A stretch of 11,417 nucleotides of DNA from NCBI GenBank assembly GCA_946613705.1, contig CAMOFU010000062.1:1-11417 (forward strand). The letters run 5' to 3'. This document shows positions 7,082-11,417 of this stretch, piece by piece. Each line of letters starts with the position of its first letter. The first letter of the stretch is position 1. Source of the DNA: an uncultured Clostridia bacterium. Lineage in GTDB: Bacteria > Bacillota > Clostridia > Oscillospirales > Ruminococcaceae. Under the pieces are notes generated by a model. It was given only the letters and a program-made list of their open reading frames with translations, ran no database searches and had not been told where the DNA came from. The position numbers and the translations under genes are program-made.

Positions 7082-7912
7082 ATGAAAAGGTCATTGATCG
7101 CTTTGGAATATCTGGCAAAGAGCCTGCTGGTCGGGAGCCTTATCGTGTTGGCCAATTACTTTGAACCGGTAAAAAACGCTCTTGCGGTCCCGTTCGTTTT
7201 TATAAACTACTTCCCGATATTTGCAGTTCCCATCGCTTTGATAGTTTATATGTTGTGGGCTCTGCCGATAGCTCCGCGCGGAGATATGGGCAATGTTAAA
7301 AAGTACATCGTTATCCCCTGCATCGCACTTGCGGCCTTTGCGGCAGCAGCAGGAGCGGTATGGTTTGCATCAGACAGATACAAAGCATATCGGAAGCAGA
7401 AGGAATACGACAAAATAACAGATGAGATAAATGCCTTTGTACAGCGGGCTGATGAAAGGCTTATCTACATAGATGCAGTTGACCCCTCGGACTACCCGCA
7501 GGGGATATACGGCAGCAATGTTGACATATCAAGCGTATATATTGACTATGATACGATGGAGATAGCCTTTGTGCTTTACGACTGGGTTTTTAAAGATTCC
7601 TTCTATGTATACAAGCTTGAACAGCAGGAAAGCAAAAGAGCAGCAAACGCGCCGCCGCTGATCGGGGACACAAAACTGCAAACGACCACCCTGCTCAATG
7701 CCCCGGGTCAAAAGCTGTATTCCTATAATCCCGAATCTAACGGAAGGACAGAAGCACTTGCGCTTATCCGATCCGACGGCACGGTCTGGACAGCAGAGTT
7801 TGACCCCGAGGAGCTTGATCTGTACGGAAACATATTCGGCATCGAGCTTTGCCATAAGGAGGAGCTTGAAGAATACAAAACAAGGATGCATATCACTGAC
7901 ACGGCAAAATGA
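7082..7912 (+). CDS. Uncharacterised membrane protein with C-terminal soluble domain
   Basis: I do not recognise this 276-residue protein. Three hydrophobic segments lie at about 11-26, 38-62 and 75-96. A basic/charged coiled-like stretch follows (99-127), then a C-terminal domain of about 150 residues with alternating hydrophobic strands. By the positive-inside rule, the basic residues at 72-74 (after TM2) and at 99-106 (after TM3) do not give a clear side for that domain. The start is supported by AGGAG (7068-7072), 9 nt upstream. It has its own promoter and no operon partner; the next gene starts 238 nt later with another promoter. No clear terminator was seen after it. It is real by promoter, ribosome site and codon pattern, but no function is assigned. 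Confidence 0.8.
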   Translation: MKRSLIALEYLAKSLLVGSLIVLANYFEPVKNALAVPFVFINYFPIFAVPIALIVYMLWALPIAPRGDMGNVKKYIVIPCIALAAFAAAAGAVWFASDRYKAYRKQKEYDKITDEINAFVQRADERLIYIDAVDPSDYPQGIYGSNVDISSVYIDYDTMEIAFVLYDWVFKDSFYVYKLEQQESKRAANAPPLIGDTKLQTTTLLNAPGQKLYSYNPESNGRTEALALIRSDGTVWTAEFDPEELDLYGNIFGIELCHKEELEEYKTRMHITDTAK

Positions 7913-8083
7913 CGAGCTGTCTGCTGACTTTGAGGGTGTTCTCAGTGTAAAATGACCGCAGGCAGATCGTGTCCTGAAAAATCAAAAAACATCAAAACAT
8001 ATAACCTTGCACCATTATACGATCCGGAGCACGGCAAAGCCTGCCTTCCGCACAAACCGCGGCGCGGCGGGTATTTCGTGTTA

Positions 8084-8112
8084 TTGACACAGACATCAAA
8101 AAATGCTATAAT
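8084..8112 (+). promoter_or_regulatory. Sigma-A promoter of the PH-domain gene
   Basis: TTGACA (8084-8089) and TATAAT (8107-8112) are spaced by 17 bp, both perfect, with an extended TGC. The -10 sits in the small inverted repeat TGCTAT-A-ATAGCA (8104-8116), which may be chance. Confidence 0.9.
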
Positions 8113-8150
8113 AGCATCAGGAAATACACGATATGAAGGAGTGACAAAAT

Positions 8151-8537
8151 ATGAGCGTAAGCTTCAATCAGGATTCTGTTTTCAATCTCAAACCGATAGG
8201 GCTCGATCAGGTAAGAGGCGAGCTGCAGGGGCTGCTTATTGCGGGCGAACAGCCGATGCAGGCATTCAAGACAGTGCGCGACCAGCTCATCTTCACAAAC
8301 AAGCGCATCATCTCGATCGACATTCAGGGCATCACGGGAAGGCGCAAATCCTTCACATCAATGCCGTATTCAAAGATACAGTTCTTCTCGATACAGACCC
8401 CCGGCTTTGCCGAGATAATCTCCGACAGCGAGCTGTACGTCGTTTTCAGCAACGGAACGACGGCGACCTTTGAATTCGGCGGCAGGACCGATATCGGAAT
8501 GATCGGCCGCATGATCTCGGAGTATGTACTGAGGTGA
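8151..8537 (+). CDS. Bacterial PH-domain protein (PF08000 type)
   Basis: A 128-residue soluble protein that as a whole fits the single-domain bacterial pleckstrin-homology family (bPH_1). The hallmarks are a GE-x-x-x-x-F-K-T-V-R-D (32-44) followed by LIFTNKRIISIDIQG (46-60), the TGRRKSFTSMPYSKI stretch (62-76), and a closing strand plus C-terminal helix (114-128). The fold is a beta-sandwich; a few members assemble into pentamers, and the partners and biological role of the family remain unclear. It has no signal peptide or membrane segment, so it should be cytosolic. AAGGAG (8136-8141) lies 9 nt before the ATG. It is monocistronic with a strong promoter, and no obvious terminator follows before the tRNA promoter at 8610. 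Confidence 0.9.
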   Translation: MSVSFNQDSVFNLKPIGLDQVRGELQGLLIAGEQPMQAFKTVRDQLIFTNKRIISIDIQGITGRRKSFTSMPYSKIQFFSIQTPGFAEIISDSELYVVFSNGTTATFEFGGRTDIGMIGRMISEYVLR

Positions 8538-8609
8538 TGCCGTCAGATGCCGCACAGCGCTCACGCCATTTGCAATTGATAAAACTTTGTGAATTTATTC
8601 TGCTGCCTG

Positions 8610-8638
8610 TTGACAAAACGGAATAATTGTTGTATAAT
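8610..8638 (+). promoter_or_regulatory. Sigma-A promoter of the tRNA pair
   Basis: A perfect TTGACA (8610-8615) and perfect TATAAT (8633-8638) are spaced by 17 bp. The predicted start is at 8643-8645, immediately at the first base of the leader stem. Confidence 0.9.
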
Positions 8639-8643
8639 TATTA

Positions 8644-8743
8644 GTGCTGTGAGATCATGCCCCCATAGTTAAATGGATATAACAAGCCCCTCCTAAGGGC
8701 TAGTTGTAGGTTCGATTCCTACTGGGGGTGCCACTCACAGCAC
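8644..8743 (+). repeat. Perfect 10-bp inverted repeat enclosing tRNA-Arg
   Basis: GTGCTGTGAG (8644-8653) in the 5' leader is the exact complement of CTCACAGCAC (8734-8743), which begins directly after the CCA of tRNA-Arg. In the precursor RNA this forms a 10-bp helix stacked outside the acceptor stem, with only AUCAU unpaired on the 5' side. Confidence 0.85.
8659..8733 (+). tRNA. tRNA-Arg, anticodon CCU
   Basis: A full cloverleaf is visible. The acceptor is GCCCCCA/TGGGGGT (first pair G-U), D-stem GTTA/TAAC, anticodon stem AGCCC/GGGCT with loop CTCCTAA (anticodon CCT, reading AGG), and T-arm GTAGG-TTCGATT-CCTAC. G73 and an encoded CCA end the gene. It is the first of two tRNAs on one transcript. 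Confidence 0.97.
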
Positions 8744-8749
8744 ATATTC

Positions 8750-8825
8750 GGGCTTGTAGCTCAGTTGGGAGAGCGCTGCGTTCGCAACGCAGAGGTCGGG
8801 AGTTCGAACCTCCTCAGGTCCACCA
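8750..8825 (+). tRNA. tRNA-Ala, anticodon CGC
   Basis: Acceptor GGGCTTG/CAGGTCC contains the G3-U70 wobble pair that identifies alanine tRNAs. The anticodon stem is CTGCG/CGCAG with loop TTCGCAA (anticodon CGC, reading GCG), and the T-arm is GGGAG-TTCGAAC-CTCCT. CCA is encoded. It lies 16 nt after tRNA-Arg and 5 nt before the terminator stem. Confidence 0.97.
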
Positions 8826-8830
8826 ATATA

Positions 8831-8871
8831 AAAGCCGAAGGCTGCGTGATATCGCGGCTTTCGGCTTTTTT
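8831..8871 (+). terminator. Intrinsic terminator of the tRNA unit
   Basis: A 16-bp stem with two G-U pairs joins AAAGCCGAAGGCTGCG (8831-8846) to its complement ending at 8868. The loop is TGATAT and a six-T run (8866-8871) follows. Confidence 0.93.
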
Positions 8872-8877
8872 GCCGTT

Positions 8878-8891
8878 AGCTGTGAGCTGTG
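8878..8891. repeat. Short heptamer repeat AGCTGTG x2
   Basis: Two back-to-back AGCTGTG units lie just after the tRNA terminator. The core CTGTGAG also occurs in the leader stem of tRNA-Arg (8647-8653). Confidence 0.5.
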
Positions 8892-8898
8892 ACCCGCA

Positions 8899-8979
8899 TC
8901 AGCATTCCCGTATCAGATCGTACATATGGAACATCTCACCGCAGTTGCGCACCCTGTCGAGCTTCATGCCAAGATGCCG
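8899..8979 (-). pseudogene. Coding-like tail of a second gene in another frame
   Basis: In the frame that starts where the hydrolase remnant stops, 26 codons read as coding-like sequence: RHLGMKLDRVRN, then CGEMFHMYDLI, then REC and a TGA. Upstream this frame loses any coding character. It resembles the C-terminal end of a GNAT-type acetyltransferase, but that is only an impression. It may be a deletion scar joining two genes. Confidence 0.35.
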
Positions 8980-9275
8980 TACATCGCTATTTTTCCATAG
9001 CCTGCGCCTTTGAGTACATTGACTGCCCGCTCTGCATATTCCACGGGTGTGAGCACAGGGTCCTCGGGAAGTCCGTCCCAGCCCGCAAAGCCCACGAGCA
9101 GACAGCTCCAGCCCGCTTTACGCAGAAACCGCGAGCCTTTTTTTGTAAGCTCATGATCTGCCCCCGAGCCGGGGAACACGATCACCGCCATGCCCTTGTG
9201 AAGATCCGAGGGATACCAGTATCCCACAAAGCCGTCCTCTGAAAGTGTGTATTTTTTCTTCATTGCCCTTATCAT
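8964..9275 (-). pseudogene. Truncated alpha/beta hydrolase (BAAT/dienelactone-hydrolase-like)
   Basis: The 103-codon frame begins MIRAMKKKYTLSEDGFVGYW and contains IVFPGSGADHELTKKG, RFLRKAGWSCLLVGFAGWDG and a KIAMYGI stretch. This order matches the N-terminal third of clostridial acyl-CoA thioester hydrolase/BAAT-C-like alpha/beta hydrolases, normally about 260-300 residues. The strand before the nucleophile elbow (IAMYGI) is present, but the frame ends in LA-stop exactly where the G-x-S-x-G serine should follow. No catalytic Ser, Asp or His can therefore be made. AAAGGAG (9293-9287) lies 11 nt before the ATG at 9275; the upstream in-frame ATG at 9317 has no such site. It is the last gene of the minus-strand operon, 52 nt after the preceding stop. 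I treat it as a decayed gene, possibly still translated. Confidence 0.75.
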
Positions 9276-9327
9276 TATTCGTGTATCTCCTTTCTGTTCG
9301 GAAGTCTTGAGCCGCATTGCTCATATC

Positions 9328-9825
9328 CTAAAACCTGCTGCATATCCATGCTGCAAGTGCCGAAGCTGCGGGGAATATAACGATAAGCTTGAGCAGCTGG
9401 CTTTTCAGATTGTAGCCGTATTTTCTGCCGTTATATACAGGCTCTATCTCGGGATAATAGAACTGAAAGAAATGAGATCGGCACAGCAGGAACCAATCAA
9501 AGAAGATCATATCGTAAGCCTTATATATCGTGAATATCAGCACGAACCGCAGAAAGAACTGCCAAAACGAATAGCCGCACCTGAAACCGTCCCAGATCGA
9601 GACTATGCCCACGCCGAGTATCAGCAGGATGCTGATTGCCATTATCACCCATCCCATTGTCCTTGCATACGGGAACAGCTCATCCTTTCTCGGTCTCAGA
9701 AGCTCGAGTGCCTCCTTCGGTGCTGATGACATAAGCTTCTCGCTCTGAATGAGCGTAACAGCCGATATAAGCATGAGCGTTATCGCCGCACAGAAAACGA
9801 AAGCTAAAAATACAGTTAACAGCAT
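9328..9825 (-). CDS. Small membrane protein, four predicted helices
   Basis: I do not recognise this 165-residue protein with confidence. Hydrophobic segments lie at about 4-26, 58-78, 86-113 and 143-161. A charged loop (27-57) contains LRPRKDELFPYAR. Between the last two helices is a conserved-looking stretch, FDWFLLCRSHFFQFYYPEIE (109-128), rich in aromatics and reminiscent of uncharacterised Firmicutes membrane proteins. The start has a strong CACCTCC complement (9837-9831), i.e. GGAGGTG, close upstream. It follows the DUF6796-like gene by 30 nt, so it is very likely in the same operon. Confidence 0.8.
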   Translation of the reverse strand: MLLTVFLAFVFCAAITLMLISAVTLIQSEKLMSSAPKEALELLRPRKDELFPYARTMGWVIMAISILLILGVGIVSIWDGFRCGYSFWQFFLRFVLIFTIYKAYDMIFFDWFLLCRSHFFQFYYPEIEPVYNGRKYGYNLKSQLLKLIVIFPAASALAAWICSRF

Positions 9826-9855
9826 AGATCCACCTCCAATGAAATTGCCCCGAGC

Positions 9856-10467
9856 TCAGACCAGAAAGCTCAGCCCGAGGAACATCACAGCATTTGCGAT
9901 ATTCCCCTTTGCAGGCAGCTTTGTCGGGGCGAGTATGATAAACAGCGGCAGAGTGTTAAAGCAGCAGGCCCACAGCGGCAGCTCGGTTTTTCCCGATACG
10001 ATAAGGACGAGCAGTGTTACCGCAAACACAAGGAGCCCGACATAGGCTGCGGCAGCGGCTGCTGTTCTCTTGAAAAATGTGAGGACTGTTTCAAGCGCCT
10101 CCTCCGTCCTGCCGAGCTTTACAAAGAACCACTCCACGGCTCCGCAGAAAACATGGTGAGCGGTTATCGGCACGATAAAAAACAGTCCCGAGATATACAT
10201 TGTCATGCCCGCTGCTTCGGAGTACCCCTCTGCCCAGCGGCTGAGCCCGATATATCCGAAGCTTGCCATAAACAGAGCTGCCGCACCAAGCAGCATCGAC
10301 ACCTCTATCTGTTTAAGCGGCATTTTATCAAACAGCCTTTTCATTCTCTCGCTGTCCTTTGTGTCCCTGCCCATATCGAATCTGCCCTCGGGAGTGTAGG
10401 CAAGCAGGCAGTCGGTGATGCCGCAGATGATGTGCCCTATGCAGGCTATCAGCAGCGGGGGGCTCAT
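9856..10467 (-). CDS. DUF6796-like integral membrane protein
   Basis: A 203-residue protein with about six hydrophobic segments (roughly 5-24, 56-76, 88-116, 135-157, 165-181 and 186-203). Visible features are GHIICGITDCLLAY near the N-terminus, a His pair (104-105) within PITAHHVFCGAVEWFF, and a C-terminal GNIANAVMFLGL stretch. These resemble the uncharacterised DUF6796 family of Firmicutes membrane proteins; the assignment is from memory and tentative. The ATG overlaps the TGA of the upstream hydrolase (ATGA), so translation is probably coupled, and GAGGGGG just upstream acts as ribosome site. Longer in-frame starts to 10551 are rejected because they lie inside the hydrolase coding sequence. 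Confidence 0.75.
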   Translation of the reverse strand: MSPPLLIACIGHIICGITDCLLAYTPEGRFDMGRDTKDSERMKRLFDKMPLKQIEVSMLLGAAALFMASFGYIGLSRWAEGYSEAAGMTMYISGLFFIVPITAHHVFCGAVEWFFVKLGRTEEALETVLTFFKRTAAAAAAYVGLLVFAVTLLVLIVSGKTELPLWACCFNTLPLFIILAPTKLPAKGNIANAVMFLGLSFLV

Positions 10468-11396
10468 ACGCTTTCCCCCTCGTTCAGTGCTTTGAAGTAT
10501 TCCTGCCGCACAGCCCTTGCTTCGGGAATGAACTCCATAGCTCCCCAGCAATGCATCATGCCCTCCCCGATATGAACGTTCAGCTCAACACCATACTTTT
10601 TGCAGTGGGCTTTCAGGTCATCAAGATATGCATACATCACCTCGTGCGTGCCGTAGAAAACATCAATGCACGGGAAGCCCGAGATATCGCAGAGCAGGGG
10701 GCTGAGCAGATAGGCTTCATCACCCTGCGCAAGCACGGGCGCTATCCTGTCGAAAAATGCGGGCGGGATCATCACGTCGTATTTTTTCAGCTTTTCCATT
10801 TCCGCCTTCTGACTGTCGCTCGGCGGCACCTGCATTCCCGGGGATTGCAGCACCAGCTTCCTCGGAAGAGGTATCTCGGGATACCTGTTCCTGATGTAAA
10901 GGCACAGCGACATTGCCTGTCCTCCGCCCGATGACGTGCCGAAGAACCGCACGTTCTCGGGCTTGTGCCTTGTGAGTATATGTCGGTAGACCGAAAGTGT
11001 GCTTTCCAGTGTTTCAGCGAGCCTGTGGTCGGGTGCCATAGGGTATATCGGGAACCAGACCTCGGCATCGCAGGCCTTGGCGATCTGTCCGCAGAGGATA
11101 AGGTCGCCCGTGTCGGGCGGCAGGATATAACCCCCGCCGAAAAGATACAGCACAGCCTTTTTCGGCTTGCTTCCCCTGACCCTGACAGCATAGACGGTCA
11201 CTCCGTCAAAGTCCTTCTTTATAAGCTCGAAGCCGCCTTTTTTGAGCTTCTTGTACGGGATCTTCAGCGGCTTTTTCTGCTTCTCAGAGTAGTCGGCAAG
11301 CAGCTTCTCCCACTCCTCGCCCTCTTTGTTGAGCATCTTGTTCACGCCGATGAGCGAGAACATTTTTTCAAGCATTCTGTATCTTAAACTCGGCAT
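10464..11396 (-). CDS. Alpha/beta hydrolase, hormone-sensitive-lipase (family IV) type
   Basis: A 310-residue probable esterase/lipase with no signal peptide. The order of motifs is that of HSL-family esterases. The oxyanion motif is at 86-89, where FGGG replaces the usual HGGG. The nucleophile elbow GTSSG is at 153-157 (Ser155). The acid is probably Glu252 within YGTHE, and the catalytic His is His282 in GMMHCW. A PMAPDHR stretch (119-125) corresponds to the family's conserved YRLAPE-like segment. Substrates are probably short acyl or acetyl esters, but this is inferred from family. AAAGGA (11409-11404) lies 7 nt before the start. It is the first visible gene of a minus-strand operon, although the promoter lies outside the window and genes may precede it. 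Its 3' end overlaps the next gene by 4 nt. Confidence 0.88.
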   Translation of the reverse strand: MPSLRYRMLEKMFSLIGVNKMLNKEGEEWEKLLADYSEKQKKPLKIPYKKLKKGGFELIKKDFDGVTVYAVRVRGSKPKKAVLYLFGGGYILPPDTGDLILCGQIAKACDAEVWFPIYPMAPDHRLAETLESTLSVYRHILTRHKPENVRFFGTSSGGGQAMSLCLYIRNRYPEIPLPRKLVLQSPGMQVPPSDSQKAEMEKLKKYDVMIPPAFFDRIAPVLAQGDEAYLLSPLLCDISGFPCIDVFYGTHEVMYAYLDDLKAHCKKYGVELNVHIGEGMMHCWGAMEFIPEARAVRQEYFKALNEGESV

Positions 11397-11417
11397 TATT
11401 CTTTCCTTTCATTTTTA

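Noticed and set aside
8024..8050. Possible hairpin CGGA...GGCA...TGCC...TCCG after the three-helix protein gene
   Set aside because: The pairing is short and interrupted and no T-run follows, so it is not called a terminator.
8104..8116. Inverted repeat around the -10 box of the PH-domain promoter
   Set aside because: A -10 TATAAT with flanking GC/GC easily gives such symmetry; there is no independent sign of an operator.
7952..8473. 173-codon plus-strand frame running into the PH-domain gene
   Set aside because: It crosses the promoter and start of the PH-domain gene in another frame and has no recognisable domain or ribosome site.

Overview
The window looks like chromosomal DNA of a low-to-mid GC Gram-positive gut-type clostridium, most likely Ruminococcus or a close Oscillospiraceae relative. 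The reasons are strong AGGAGG-type ribosome sites, textbook sigma-A promoters (TTGACA, 17 bp, TATAAT) in front of almost every transcription unit, a lipobox sugar-binding lipoprotein, a protein built of cell-wall/glucan-binding repeats, and tRNAs with encoded CCA. This placement is inferred from sequence style only. Most of the window is ordinary core and accessory genome. I see no CRISPR array, phage, transposase or obvious defence system.

Layout. (1) Positions 1-60: a very GC-rich 25-bp tandem repeat. (2) 85-2460 (+): a promoter and one gene for a 764-residue exported protein made almost only of ~20-residue aromatic/Gly repeats, with a helical insert splitting one repeat. (3) 2482-2541: a heptanucleotide tandem repeat running into a bidirectional terminator. 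(4) 2567-4106 (-): an orphan ABC-type sugar-binding lipoprotein with its promoter and a possible operator. (5) 4327-5730 (+): an AI-2E/PerM-family membrane protein. It is followed by a second terminator with the same AAAACAAGGTA stem. (6) 5800-6946 (-): tryptophanyl-tRNA synthetase with a short leader and no T-box. (7) 7004-7912 (+): an unidentified three-helix membrane protein. (8) 8084-8537 (+): a small bacterial PH-domain protein. (9) 8610-8871 (+): a tRNA-Arg(CCU)/tRNA-Ala(CGC) transcription unit with promoter and terminator. (10) 8899-11396 (-): an apparent operon of an HSL-type alpha/beta hydrolase, a DUF6796-like membrane protein and a second small membrane protein. It ends in a decayed alpha/beta hydrolase cut just before its catalytic serine, followed by a short coding-like tail in another frame.

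The genes do not form one pathway; most have their own promoter. The strongest candidates for something less usual are four. The first is the repeat-only surface protein with its insert. The second is the tRNA-Arg precursor, whose predicted 5' end pairs perfectly with the spacer after its CCA. The third is the heptamer-repeat/terminator elements. The fourth is the recombination-like junction beside the tRNA genes.
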